A DNA stretch of 64,000 nucleotides from Tritonibacter scottomollicae (GCF_003003215.1 NZ_PVUF01000013.1:1-64000); one strand, 5' to 3'. Shown: positions 1 to 8,375, counted from the first letter of the stretch. The notes: generated from the sequence alone by a model not told the origin. Program-made: numbers and translations.

Positions 1-254
1 GTGCCGTGGGCGCGAAGACCGCATTCATTGCCCCGGGATCACCTTGGGAGAACGGCTACTGCGAGAGCTTCAACGCCCGCTTCCGGGATGAGTTACTAAA
101 CGGCGAGGTCTTCACCACGCTGCGTGAAGCACAGATCCTCATCGAACGCTGGCGTCGCCACTACAACACGGTTAGGCCCCACAGCGCCTTAGGATACCGG
201 CCCCCAGCGCCCAAAAGCATCGTCCTGATAGACCAAAGGCCGACGATGCATTAA
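1..254 (+). pseudogene. IS3-family transposase (OrfB), 3' part, cut by window start
   Basis: The frame is open from the window edge and gives the last ~84 residues of an IS3-type DDE transposase. The segment [20 protein letters not shown] is the usual context of the catalytic glutamate, and it is followed by the [13 protein letters not shown] signature of the integrase-core C-terminus. The upstream half lies outside the window, so I cannot tell whether the element is intact. The 3' end is followed closely by a plausible terminal repeat and then by fragments of other IS3 elements. Confidence 0.85.
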
Positions 255-260
255 CATTCA

Positions 261-288
261 AATTGGACCACTCGATGGGGGCACATCA
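261..288. repeat. Probable right terminal inverted repeat of the IS3-type element
   Basis: Directly after the transposase stop lies a stretch that reads, on the minus strand, TGATGTGCCCCCATCGAG and onward. IS3 elements usually begin TG and end CA, and this block starts TGA when read inward. The partner repeat is outside the window, so the boundary at about 288 is an estimate. Confidence 0.45.
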
Positions 289-834
289 TTTCCGCATCGT
301 CTGTCTCCTCGTTTGGAGAACAGGCTAACTTCAAAACGCGGACATTTCAGGGGAGCACTTCATTGAGCAAGGGCATGAGCATGGACCACAAGAAGCTCTA
401 CCGGATCTACCACGAGGAAGGGCTGTCCGTGAAAAGGCGAGGCGCTCGCAAGTGAGCACGTCGCACAAAGACCCCGATGGCCAACCAGACATTGCAGCAA
501 GCGCGCCGGATGCTTGAGGAACTTGAGGGCGTCGCGCCCGGCCCGCTTGCGCCGGACGAGAACCCGAATTCCCAAACCCAACCTGCAGACCTTCGTTATG
601 ACTGACTGAGCGGCAGGAGGTAGGTCACTGCAAGACATGCCTCCGCAAGATCGTCCCTTTGGGCGCAAGCAGATCATCCCGAAGAAACCAGAAACGGTCC
701 AACGGAAGACCATAGAAAGCCAGAGCTTGCTTCACCGAAAAACCGCCGCATAATCACACCAACCAGATGAGCCAGATCCGCTCTTAGCTCAGGCTGCCAT
801 CTGTCACATAATTCCCTAAGATGGGCAGTGTCGA
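289..834. other. Intergenic stretch with IS remnants
   Basis: No intact gene is seen in these ~545 bases. Around 331-355 there is a GCGGACATTTCAGGGG-type block that resembles the end of a second IS3 element. It is followed by a transposase fragment at 381-455. A 42-codon reading frame at 477-605 (starting MANQTLQQARRMLEELEG) matches nothing I recognise. The last ~230 bases before the Crp/Fnr gene show no clear gene; its promoter should lie there. Confidence 0.5.
381..455 (+). pseudogene. IS3-family transposase fragment (HTH_21 region)
   Basis: The 24-codon frame MDHKKLYRIYHEEGLSVKRR ending in GARK and a stop matches the conserved segment of IS3 OrfB just after its N-terminal helix-turn-helix region, where intact proteins read like NHKRLYRLYREEGLSVRKR. 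Nothing of the integrase core follows, so this is a broken remnant. It differs from the upstream element and shows repeated IS insertion or decay at this spot. Confidence 0.6.
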
Positions 835-1500
835 ATGACAGATTTTGATTGGACAGAACGCTTCGAGGGGACGGCCGCTCTACCTGTTGATGTGCGAAGG
901 CGATTGAATGCAACAGCACGCATTCTCAAGTTCTCACGCGGCGATCAAGTCTTTGGGCCCATGAGCGTGCCCGACGGTTTGTTCTTTCTGTACGAAGGTC
1001 GTATCCGCGTATCACAGAGTTCGGAGAACGGGCGGGAGATCGTATTGTACCGTGTGGATGCAGGCGAGAGCTGCGTTCTGACGACCGCCTGTATGCTGGC
1101 TGAAGAGGCGTATAATGCCGAAGGCGTTGCTGAAACTGATGTAACCGCCATCCTGTTGCCCAAGACTGCCTTTGATCGCCTTGCGGCGGAAGAAGACGCG
1201 TTTCGCAACTTTGTGTTCGCGGCCTATTCGCGCCGTTTGATCGACCTGTTGCGCGTGGTGGATGACGTGGCCTTTGGCCGGATCGACGTGCGTCTGGCAG
1301 AGCGGCTTTTGACACTTGGCCAGGGCCGGAAAGAGGTTCGTGCGACTCATCAGGATTTGGCGAGCGAGCTTGGAACCGCGCGTGAAGTGATTTCACGCGT
1401 GTTGAATGATTTTCAAAAACGTGACCTGATCGCGCAATCGCGCGGCGTGATAAGCTTATCAGATAAGATGGGTCTCGCCACGATCGCGCAAAGTGCATGA
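835..1500 (+). CDS. Crp/Fnr-family transcriptional regulator
   Basis: This 221-residue protein has an N-terminal cyclic-nucleotide-binding-type beta-barrel (about 20-120), a dimerisation helix and a C-terminal Crp-type winged helix (about 140-210, with THQDLASELGTAREVISRVL as the recognition region). It has no Fnr-type N-terminal cysteine cluster. Its only cysteines are C80 and C86, both in the sensor domain. It lies just upstream of a sulfide/persulfide gene set on the same strand and is its likely regulator, a role filled by BigR or SqrR in other alphaproteobacteria. No clear ribosome-binding site precedes the ATG, so the start is less certain than the rest. Confidence 0.85.
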   Translation: MTDFDWTERFEGTAALPVDVRRRLNATARILKFSRGDQVFGPMSVPDGLFFLYEGRIRVSQSSENGREIVLYRVDAGESCVLTTACMLAEEAYNAEGVAETDVTAILLPKTAFDRLAAEEDAFRNFVFAAYSRRLIDLLRVVDDVAFGRIDVRLAERLLTLGQGRKEVRATHQDLASELGTAREVISRVLNDFQKRDLIAQSRGVISLSDKMGLATIAQSA

Positions 1501-1525
1501 TGCGGTTTCGGGGCCGTCGACTTGC

Positions 1526-1538
1526 GTGACAATGTCAC
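1526..1538. promoter_or_regulatory. Perfect palindrome GTGACAATGTCAC, candidate operator
   Basis: This 13-bp perfect palindrome lies 59 bases upstream of the start of the small membrane protein gene and 26 bases after the regulator stop. The half-site TGAC is close to that of Crp/Fnr proteins, so it is a natural target for the adjacent regulator. A second, weaker inverted repeat (TGATAAA at 1550-1556, TTTATCA at 1567-1573) follows. Confidence 0.4.
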
Positions 1539-1596
1539 TGAAGGGGCGCTGATAAAGTCATATGTGTTTATCAGTTTTTCACCTGAGGAGACGATC

Positions 1597-1812
1597 ATGT
1601 CCACCAACGTCGGCACCTTTGACCGCATTCTACGCGCCATACTTGGCGTCGCGCTCCTATATCTCGCCTTCTTTAGCGGTTTGCCCGCCTTCGACGCTGG
1701 CCTGTCGAAAATAGCGACCGCCGGTGTTGGCGGTGTCATGCTGATTGTCGCAGCGCTACGCATGTGTCCGCTTTATAGCATCTTCGGTCTTAGAACCTGC
1801 CGGGTGTGCTAA
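1597..1812 (+). CDS. Small inner-membrane protein, DUF2892/YgaP-like
   Basis: The 71-residue protein begins MSTNVGTFDRILRAILGVAL, the typical start of DUF2892 proteins, which share a two-helix membrane domain with the C-terminus of the rhodanese YgaP. Two hydrophobic helices are visible (about 13-30 and 37-58). I chose the ATG at 1597 because GAGGAG stands 6 bases upstream; a frame extension to 1522 has no such support. The stop overlaps the next start by one base (TAATG), pointing to translational coupling with the YeeE/YedE genes. Its exact function is unknown. Confidence 0.8.
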   Translation: MSTNVGTFDRILRAILGVALLYLAFFSGLPAFDAGLSKIATAGVGGVMLIVAALRMCPLYSIFGLRTCRVC

Positions 1813-2243
1813 TGGAGACGGCATTCACACCTTTCACTTCATTTGGCGGTGGCCTCGTGATTGGTCTTGGCGCGGTACTCCTGATGCTTGGGTTGGGGCG
1901 GATCCTTGGGGCAACCGGGATCATGTCCGGTCTGGTTCTACCGCAAAACCGCAGCGAGGCTGCGTGGCGGGGCGCTCTGGTCGTCGGCATGATCGCGGCT
2001 CCCGGAGTGATCTTCCTTGTGAGCGGCAGCATGCCTCAGGTCAATGTGCCCGTCAGCCCGGCCATGATCGCCATCGGCGGCGTCATTGTCGGACTTGGGG
2101 CAAGTCTCGGGTCGGGATGTACGTCTGGCCATGGCGTCTGTGGGCTTTCGCGGCTGTCCATTAGGTCGCTTGTTGCGGTCCCGACCTTTATGGCTACGGC
2201 GGCCATCACCGTTTTCATCATTCGCCACGTGTTTGGAGGTTGA
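1812..2243 (+). CDS. YeeE/YedE-family sulfur transport protein, N-terminal-half type
   Basis: This 143-residue membrane protein has about four hydrophobic segments and the YeeE/YedE signature GSGCTSGHGVCGLSR near residues 100-115. Larger relatives such as TsuA carry conserved cysteines that pass thiosulfate through the membrane. Here the family fold is split over two genes, with the partner starting 4 bases downstream. The start is the ATG overlapping the upstream stop rather than a GTG six bases earlier. The likely role is uptake or export of a reduced sulfur compound feeding the persulfide dioxygenase encoded downstream. Confidence 0.85.
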   Translation: METAFTPFTSFGGGLVIGLGAVLLMLGLGRILGATGIMSGLVLPQNRSEAAWRGALVVGMIAAPGVIFLVSGSMPQVNVPVSPAMIAIGGVIVGLGASLGSGCTSGHGVCGLSRLSIRSLVAVPTFMATAAITVFIIRHVFGG

Positions 2244-2246
2244 CCC

Positions 2247-2678
2247 GTGAAAGTGATATTTGCTGGCCTGACGGGCCTTGTCTTCGGCATCGGAATCGCA
2301 CTTTCGGGCATGATGAATCCGGCCAAAGTTCTGAATTTCTTTGATGTCGCCGGGCAATGGGACGCAAGTCTTGCCTTCGTGATGGGGGGCGCTTTGATTG
2401 TGACCGCATTGGGCTATCGTCTGGTTTGGCGGCGCTCAAAGCCAGTGTTCGACGACCAATTTCAGATACCGGGCAGTACTCGGATTGATCGTAAGCTTCT
2501 CGGCGGTTCTGCTTTGTTCGGCATCGGATGGGGGATCGCTGGCTTTTGTCCGGGTGCGGCGCTGCCTGCACTGGGAACGGGGCGTTGGGAAGTGGTGTTG
2601 TTTGTCGTTGCAGTGATCGTGGGGCTTGTCCTCAGGCGTGTTTTGGACAACCTGTGGCCTGCTCGTGTCCCGCAATGA
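2247..2678 (+). CDS. YeeE/YedE-family (DUF6691-type) membrane protein, C-terminal-half type
   Basis: This is a 143-residue protein with GTG start (GTG AAA GTG ATA), three base pairs after the previous stop. The motif GIAGFCPGAALPAL near residues 95-110 carries the second conserved cysteine of split YeeE/YedE pairs, and MMNPAKVLNFFD near residue 22 is also typical. It probably associates with the preceding protein to make one transporter. The pair corresponds to the PmpA/PmpB genes that accompany the bigR-blh operon in other proteobacteria. Confidence 0.85.
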   Translation: MKVIFAGLTGLVFGIGIALSGMMNPAKVLNFFDVAGQWDASLAFVMGGALIVTALGYRLVWRRSKPVFDDQFQIPGSTRIDRKLLGGSALFGIGWGIAGFCPGAALPALGTGRWEVVLFVVAVIVGLVLRRVLDNLWPARVPQ

Positions 2679-2767
2679 GATGTCGTATCTATATCCGAGC
2701 GGTCGACAGTGCGATGATGCACTTAGGGCGCAATCAATGACCGCGTTTGCAAGCAAGGAGACCCAAT

Positions 2768-3649
2768 ATGACCTATCCTGTGAACATGGAAGTCAAACCT
2801 GACGTTCAGGCCTTCTTCGATGCAGCAACAAATACAATCAGCTATATCGTCAAAGATCCGGCATCCAATTCCTGCGCGATTGTCGATAGTGTCATGGATA
2901 TCGATTATGCTGCGGGCCGGATCACCTTTGATCACGCGGATGAATTGATCCGTCAAATTGAAGCCCGAGGCCTCAAGCTCGAATGGATTATCGAGACGCA
3001 TGTACACGCAGACCATTTGAGCGCGGCGCCCTACATCCAGGACAAACTGGGAGGGAAGATCGGAGTTGGCGAAAAAATTACTGTCGTGCAGGATGTGTTT
3101 GGAAAAGTGTTCAATGAAGACACTGCATTCCAGCGTGATGGTAGCCAATTTGATGCCCTGTTTAAGGATGGCGACACCTACATGATCGGCCACATGCAGG
3201 CCTTCGCCATGTACACGCCGGGTCACACACCCGCCTGTATGGTGCATGTCATGGGCAACGCCACATTCGTGGGAGATACTTTGTTCATGCCCGACGGAGG
3301 CTCGGCCCGTTGTGATTTCCCCGGCGGTTCCGCTGAAGAACTCTATGAGAGCATTATGAAAGTGCTTGCTCTGCCGGATGATATGCGCCTGTTCATGTGC
3401 CATGACTACGGTCCCAACGGACGCGATATTCAGTGGGAAACCACGGTGGCCGAAGAAAAGGCTCACAATATCCATGTCGGCGGCGACAAGACGAAGGACG
3501 ACTTCGTGAAGTTCCGCACCGAACGTGACGCGCAGCTGGCGATGCCCAAACTGATCATTCCGTCCCTGCAGGTGAACATGCGCGCGGGGGAGGTGCCGAC
3601 GGACAAGGACGGGAACCCGATGCTCAAAGTGCCGGTGAATGGTCTGTAA
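2768..3649 (+). CDS. blh: Persulfide dioxygenase-like MBL-fold hydrolase (Blh/ETHE1 type)
   Basis: The 293-residue protein has the metallo-beta-lactamase metal motif THVHADHLS (H78, H80, D82, H83), then PGHTPACM with H153, FVGDTLFMPDGGSARCDFPG with D170, and the C-terminal HDYGPNGR with H212. This set is characteristic of ETHE1/Blh persulfide dioxygenases, which oxidise glutathione persulfide to sulfite with a mononuclear iron. The start is the ATG preceded by AAGGAGA; an upstream in-frame TTG at 2747 has no comparable site. The neighbouring YeeE/YedE pair and SulP permease fit sulfide detoxification. No rhodanese domain is fused to it. Confidence 0.87.
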   Translation: MTYPVNMEVKPDVQAFFDAATNTISYIVKDPASNSCAIVDSVMDIDYAAGRITFDHADELIRQIEARGLKLEWIIETHVHADHLSAAPYIQDKLGGKIGVGEKITVVQDVFGKVFNEDTAFQRDGSQFDALFKDGDTYMIGHMQAFAMYTPGHTPACMVHVMGNATFVGDTLFMPDGGSARCDFPGGSAEELYESIMKVLALPDDMRLFMCHDYGPNGRDIQWETTVAEEKAHNIHVGGDKTKDDFVKFRTERDAQLAMPKLIIPSLQVNMRAGEVPTDKDGNPMLKVPVNGL

Positions 3650-3959
3650 GTGCAAGACAGGTCATGGACGTCAGCACTGCCTCAGCAGGAAGGACCGCCA
3701 GTGCGCCTTTCAGGCGCGCAGGCATGAACGCTATCAGCGCGGTTGGCGATGACGTGCCGGATGCCGCCCGACGTATTCCGACTGATAACAAGACACTCAC
3801 CGACAGAACTGTTCCCAGTTTCCCTTGGAAAATCTGATGGGCGATGCGGCTGGCATCTGGGTCGCGGCGGTTTCGTCTCAGCCTTTTACCGCAAGAATGG
3901 ATGGATCGGCAAACTGCGCATTTGGTGTAGGTTATGCCCCTTATTGAATTGACTCTCTG
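3650..3959. other. Intergenic stretch before the SulP gene
   Basis: A 57-codon frame runs from 3664 to 3837, but its sequence is low-complexity and resembles no family I know. No hairpin with a T-run was found. The region may be the decayed end of a gene, and it should hold the promoter of the SulP permease gene. Confidence 0.4.
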
Positions 3960-5687
3960 ATGATCTCCTTTTCACACTATCTGCCGATCCTCTCCTGGGG
4001 GCGGCACTATGACCGCAGTGCGTTGTCCAACGACATGGTCGCCGCAGTGATCGTCACGATCATGCTGATCCCACAATCTTTGGCCTATGCGCTGCTGGCT
4101 GGCCTCCCGCCCGAGGCAGGGATCTACGCATCAATTGCGCCGATCATGCTCTATGCCATCTTTGGGACCTCACGCGCATTGGCCGTGGGGCCCGTCGCGG
4201 TGGTGTCCTTGCTGACGGCGTCTGCAATTGGGCAAGTGGCAGAGGCAGGGACAGCGGGCTACGCCATTGCGGCGCTTACACTCGCGGGGGTGTCGGGGGT
4301 GTTTCTTTTACTCTTGGGTGTCTTCCGCTTGGGGTTTCTGGCAAATTTTCTGAGCCATCCGGTGATCGCGGGCTTTATCACCGCCTCGGGTATCCTGATC
4401 GCGACCAGCCAGCTGAAACACATCCTTGGTGTCAGCGCCCATGGGCATACATTGCCGGAAATGCTTGGATCACTCTTGGCTCATCTCGATCAAATCAACT
4501 GGATCACAGTCGTTATCGGGACAAGCGCGACGGGGTTCTTGTTCTGGGTCCGGGGCAATTTGAAACCTTTGCTGAAAGGGCTGGGGGCCGGACCGTTGCT
4601 GACGGACCTCGTGGCCAAGTCGGGCCCGGTTGCAGCAGTGGTGGCGACAACTCTTGCGGTCTGGGCATTCGGGCTGGATCAGGCAGGGGTGAGCGTTGTG
4701 GGTAGCGTGCCGCAAAGCCTGCCTCCCCTGACGTTGCCCGGCCTGTCCCCGGATCTGATAAGCGCGCTATTGGTGCCTGCAATCCTGATTTCTGTAATCG
4801 GTTTCGTCGAGAGTATTTCCGTTGCACAAACACTGGCCGCCAAGAAGCGTCAGCGGGTCGATCCGGATCAGGAGCTGATCGGGCTGGGCGCGGCTAATCT
4901 GGGTGCGGCCTTCACGGGGGGCTTTCCGGTCACGGGAGGTTTTTCACGTTCCATCGTGAATTTTGATGCAGGGGCCGAGACCCCAGCCGCGGGTATCTAC
5001 ACCGCCATCGGTCTTGCAATCGCATCCTTCGCGTTGACACCGTTGGTCTTCTATCTGCCGCAAGCGACCCTTGCGGCGACAATCATCGTCGCGGTGCTGT
5101 CGCTCGTGGACTTTTCGATCCTGAAAAAGACATGGGGCTATGCGCGGGCTGACTTCACGGCCGTTGTCTCCACCATTTTGCTGACTCTTGGCATGGGTGT
5201 GGAAGTGGGCGTCGCCAGCGGCGTGGCGATTTCGATCCTGCTGCATCTCTACAAGACGTCACGACCTCATGTGGCCGAGGTCGGGCTTGTCCCCGGCACC
5301 CAACATTTCCGCAACGTGAAACGGCATGCCGTTGAAACCAGCCCCCATGTATTGAGCTTGCGGGTGGATGAAAGCCTCTACTTCGTGAACGCGCGCTTTT
5401 TGGAAACACTCGTGCAGTCTCGCGTCACAACCGGATGCGACATTAGGGATGTTGTCCTGATGTTTTCCGCAGTCAATGAAGTGGACTTTTCCGCGCTGGA
5501 GAGCCTCGAAGCCATCAACTTGCGGCTGATCGACATGGGGGTCGGTCTACACTTGTCAGAGGTTAAGGGGCCGGTGATGGACCGCCTGCAAAGAACCCAT
5601 TTTATTGATGAGTTGAACGGTGACGTGTTTCTCTCACAATTTGATGCATGGACTCATTTGATGAGCGCGAAACCTACCGCAAGGTAG
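3960..5687 (+). CDS. SulP/SLC26-family anion permease with STAS domain
   Basis: This 575-residue protein has the SulP fold: roughly 10-12 membrane segments between residues 20 and 420, with the family signature around IPQSLAYALLAGLPPEAGIY (about 38-57), then a cytoplasmic STAS domain at about 440-555. SulP proteins move sulfate, bicarbonate or other anions. The persulfide oxidation genes upstream make sulfate or sulfite the most likely substrate, but SulP substrates cannot be read from sequence. No good ribosome-binding site precedes the ATG. The gene is convergent with the LysR gene downstream. Confidence 0.88.
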   Translation: MISFSHYLPILSWGRHYDRSALSNDMVAAVIVTIMLIPQSLAYALLAGLPPEAGIYASIAPIMLYAIFGTSRALAVGPVAVVSLLTASAIGQVAEAGTAGYAIAALTLAGVSGVFLLLLGVFRLGFLANFLSHPVIAGFITASGILIATSQLKHILGVSAHGHTLPEMLGSLLAHLDQINWITVVIGTSATGFLFWVRGNLKPLLKGLGAGPLLTDLVAKSGPVAAVVATTLAVWAFGLDQAGVSVVGSVPQSLPPLTLPGLSPDLISALLVPAILISVIGFVESISVAQTLAAKKRQRVDPDQELIGLGAANLGAAFTGGFPVTGGFSRSIVNFDAGAETPAAGIYTAIGLAIASFALTPLVFYLPQATLAATIIVAVLSLVDFSILKKTWGYARADFTAVVSTILLTLGMGVEVGVASGVAISILLHLYKTSRPHVAEVGLVPGTQHFRNVKRHAVETSPHVLSLRVDESLYFVNARFLETLVQSRVTTGCDIRDVVLMFSAVNEVDFSALESLEAINLRLIDMGVGLHLSEVKGPVMDRLQRTHFIDELNGDVFLSQFDAWTHLMSAKPTAR

Positions 5688-5766
5688 CTGGTTCTTGAGT
5701 CGCCTGACTTCTGGTTCTGACCGAAGCGACGAATTGCAGACCTGCTGAGCATTGGCCCAGCGAAAG

Positions 5767-6678
5767 TCAGACCACCAGCCCTTGGCGCTTGAGGTTTTCA
5801 AGTTCCTCGGAAATCGCGTGGGCGAAGGCTTCACCGACCGCACTTAGGGGGCGGTCGCGCGGTACGAATTGCGCAATGTCCCAAGTGATTTCGGGAATGA
5901 GCCGATGGGCAGTAACCTTGTCGGGATCAATCAACCTTATGGCGACAGGATCGACAATGGCGACTCCGACGCCACGCTCAACGAGCCGCACGACGCCGTG
6001 CAGTGTGCGCAGTTCGGCAGCAATCGTGCGGCGGACGTCGATGGTGTCCATCATGTTGTCTACGCGTTGCCGCAACGGGCTGTCGGGGGAAAGATCGATA
6101 AACCATTCCTTGCGCAGGCGCGGCAGGGGAATTTCGTCTTCCTGTCCCAAAGGGTGGCCCTTCGGCATGATGCAGCGCGCGGTGCACCGGCCCAGCGGTC
6201 TTGCGTCGCCGCCAAAGGCGTCGGCATTCAGGGTGATGCCAAAGGCAAGATCACAGCGCTGTTCAGAGATCATCCGCAACAGTTCCGCCATGCCGACATC
6301 AACGATCTGCACTGTTGCATGTGGATGCGTTGCACGGAATCTCCGCAACGCATCAAGCAGGAATGTATCGCAGAAGACCGGTTGAGCGGCGATCACCAGG
6401 TGACCAACTTGTCCGTTGGCGATGGCAACCGCTTCTTGTTCCAGGTCGCGCAATCCCGCCAGATGGCGCATCACGGATTGGTGGAAACGGAACGCCTCCG
6501 GAGTAGGGGTCAACCGGTTCCGTTTACGCAAGAAAAGCGCAAAACCCGTTTTGTCTTCAAGGCCTGAAAGCAGCCGGCTGATCATCGGCTGGCTTGTGTC
6601 CATATGCTCAGCCGCAAGCTTCACGCCGCCAAGGCGCATATAGGCGTCGAAGGCCTCCAACTCGCGTGTCTTGTACAT
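5767..6678 (-). CDS. LysR-family transcriptional regulator
   Basis: This 303-residue protein has an N-terminal LysR winged helix (about 1-60; TRELEAFDAYMRLGGVKLAA, with the recognition helix near SQPMISRLLSGLE) and a periplasmic-binding-like effector domain (about 90-300). It is divergent from the tctCBA-deacylase operon across 120 bases that hold an 8-bp inverted repeat, the classic layout of a LysR activator and its target. The effector is probably the compound carried by that transporter, or a metabolite of it. Confidence 0.9.
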   Translation of the reverse strand: MYKTRELEAFDAYMRLGGVKLAAEHMDTSQPMISRLLSGLEDKTGFALFLRKRNRLTPTPEAFRFHQSVMRHLAGLRDLEQEAVAIANGQVGHLVIAAQPVFCDTFLLDALRRFRATHPHATVQIVDVGMAELLRMISEQRCDLAFGITLNADAFGGDARPLGRCTARCIMPKGHPLGQEDEIPLPRLRKEWFIDLSPDSPLRQRVDNMMDTIDVRRTIAAELRTLHGVVRLVERGVGVAIVDPVAIRLIDPDKVTAHRLIPEITWDIAQFVPRDRPLSAVGEAFAHAISEELENLKRQGLVV

Positions 6679-6688
6679 GGCAACTCCT

Positions 6689-6741
6689 CAGTATGCATTT
6701 TGTGCAATTTATGACTGCCCATTGTCAATACACGCATACTG
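6689..6741. promoter_or_regulatory. Inverted repeat CAGTATGC ... GCATACTG, candidate LysR binding region
   Basis: CAGTATGC at 6689-6696 and its exact inverse GCATACTG at 6734-6741 lie in the 120-base gap between the divergent lysR and tctC genes. Their centres are 45 bases apart. Paired arms of this kind suit a LysR tetramer touching a recall site and an activation site. Confidence 0.45.
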
Positions 6742-6798
6742 TGGATGGTGCCGATGATCCAACAGTTCCGGGCTTCCCGGACCAGACGTGAGGTTACA

Positions 6799-7770
6799 AT
6801 GAAGAAACTAATCGGTTCGATCGCCCTAGCCGTGATCGCAGCAACTGGCCCCGCAGCGGCCCAGACCTACCCCGAACAGGCCGTGACGCTGGTGGTGCCT
6901 TACGGTCCCGGTGGTGCCTCAGACCTCGCCGGTCGCGCATTGGCAGAGACGGCACCGTCCGCGCTCGGTCAACCCGTGACAGTTATGAACCGGCCCGGCG
7001 CAGGCGGCATGAATGGCGCGCGGTCTGTCGCACAGGCCGATGCAGATGGCTACACGCTGTTGCTGGCGCGTGTCGGCATGGCGCTCTCGCCTGCTGTGAC
7101 ACCGCAGTCTGCCGTGGCTTGGGACGCCTACACGTTCCTCGGCATGCTGGAAGCAACACCCATGATCCTCGCCGTGCGTGCGGATGCTCCCTACGAGGAT
7201 GTTGAGGGGCTGGTCGCAGCAATCAAGGAAAGCCAGGGCGGCATGACCTATGCGGCGTCGGGCGCAACAGCGATCGATGGCTTTACCACGCAGGCGCTGC
7301 TGGCCGACAATGATCTCGACCCGCTGACGGCGGCGACACTGGTGCCCTACAAAGGGGGCGGCGCACTGGCGACGGCACTGCTGGGCGGTCACGTTGATTT
7401 CGTCGCGATGGCGGCGGGTTCACTGATGCCGCATATCGAAAGCGGCGACCTGAAGGCGCTTATGGTTTTTGCGCCCAAGCGCATGGACAAGCTGCCCGAC
7501 GTCGCAACCGCACAGGAGCTGGGCTACGAGAAGGCGGGCCAGATCACGGGCTGGAGCGCGCTTTATGGTCCCAAGGATCTGCCGGAAGACGTCATTGCAA
7601 AATGGGACGCGGTTCTCGGTGATGTGGCCACGAACGAACAATGGCTCGAGCTGGCCAAACGTCGTGGCTCCATCTCGACAGTCGGTGATGTCGACATGAC
7701 CGATTATGCCAAGACGCAATACGAGCTGTTCAACGGGCTCGCGCAGGATTTCGGCTACCTGCCGAACTAA
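6799..7770 (+). CDS. tctC: Tripartite tricarboxylate transporter binding protein (TctC family)
   Basis: This 323-residue protein begins with a Sec signal peptide (MKKLIGSIALAVIAATGPAAAQ, cleavage near residue 22). The TctC/Bug core follows: VTLVVPYGPGGASDLAGRAL and later RPGAGGMNGA, which form the carboxylate-binding loops of this family. I chose the ATG at 6799 because it places the signal peptide at the N-terminus; an upstream in-frame GTG at 6745 would add 18 non-secretory residues. It delivers a carboxylated solute to the TctAB permease encoded next. Confidence 0.9.
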   Translation: MKKLIGSIALAVIAATGPAAAQTYPEQAVTLVVPYGPGGASDLAGRALAETAPSALGQPVTVMNRPGAGGMNGARSVAQADADGYTLLLARVGMALSPAVTPQSAVAWDAYTFLGMLEATPMILAVRADAPYEDVEGLVAAIKESQGGMTYAASGATAIDGFTTQALLADNDLDPLTAATLVPYKGGGALATALLGGHVDFVAMAAGSLMPHIESGDLKALMVFAPKRMDKLPDVATAQELGYEKAGQITGWSALYGPKDLPEDVIAKWDAVLGDVATNEQWLELAKRRGSISTVGDVDMTDYAKTQYELFNGLAQDFGYLPN

Positions 7771-7868
7771 GGGCACGCCCTCTGGGCCGCTCGACGACAC
7801 GCAGGCGCGGTCCCGATGGGGTCGCGCCGCTTTCCTCGCAAGAGGACTTCTTCTCCAGGAGCATCGCT

Positions 7869-8363
7869 ATGACTAAGCCCGTTCTGCGGGGGCTGATAAT
7901 TGCAGCTTTCTTCGCGCTTACCGCCTTCGTTCTGGTTCCCGTATTCGTCCCCCGTCCCGCGTTCATTCCGGGCTTTGCGCCACCGCCGGACATGTGGCCG
8001 CGTACCGTATCAACGATCGGAATCGGACTTGGCCTGCTGGCGCTGTTCCTTGCCTTCACTCGGCCAACCACAGCCGAGGAGCGGATCGAGACCGATGGCA
8101 GCAGTCAATTGCAGATGGTCCTTCGGTTTCTCGAGCTGGTCGTGGTCTTCGGTCTCTTTCTGGGGCTGCTTCCGCACCTCGGCTTTCTCCTCGCAACCAT
8201 GCTGTTGACCCTGACCGTGGTTCTGCTGACGGGGGAGCGACAACATCGGTTGTGGATCGTGCTGCTGTCCTTTGTTGCACCGGTCCTGCTGCTTCTGTTC
8301 TTCAACTATTCGCTCGGCACGCAGTTCCCCAAGGGCGTACTGACGAAGCCCTTCGGCTTCTGA
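7869..8363 (+). CDS. tctB: Tripartite tricarboxylate transporter small membrane subunit (TctB)
   Basis: This 164-residue protein has four predicted membrane helices (about 7-27, 44-62, 88-108 and 125-155), the length and topology of TctB. It lies between the binding-protein gene and the tctA-type gene. TctB proteins are poorly conserved, so the call rests on topology and position. GGAG stands 6 bases before the ATG (CAGGAGCATCGCT). Confidence 0.85.
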   Translation: MTKPVLRGLIIAAFFALTAFVLVPVFVPRPAFIPGFAPPPDMWPRTVSTIGIGLGLLALFLAFTRPTTAEERIETDGSSQLQMVLRFLELVVVFGLFLGLLPHLGFLLATMLLTLTVVLLTGERQHRLWIVLLSFVAPVLLLLFFNYSLGTQFPKGVLTKPFGF

Positions 8364-8375
8364 TCGGAGATCCTC

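Noticed and set aside
477-605. A 42-codon frame in the IS remnant region
   Set aside because: It is short, has no recognisable family and no clear ribosome-binding site, and lies in decayed mobile DNA.
1448-1461. The perfect palindrome TGATAAGCTTATCA
   Set aside because: It lies inside the Crp/Fnr coding sequence near its 3' end, so a regulatory role is doubtful although the half-site resembles Fnr-type boxes.
2723-3655. A 310-residue antisense frame over the persulfide dioxygenase gene
   Set aside because: The sense strand has complete metal-binding motifs and a ribosome-binding site; the antisense frame has neither start signals nor known domains.
3664-3837. A 57-codon frame between blh and the SulP gene
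   Set aside because: Composition is low in complexity and no family or start signal supports it; kept only as a note on the gap.
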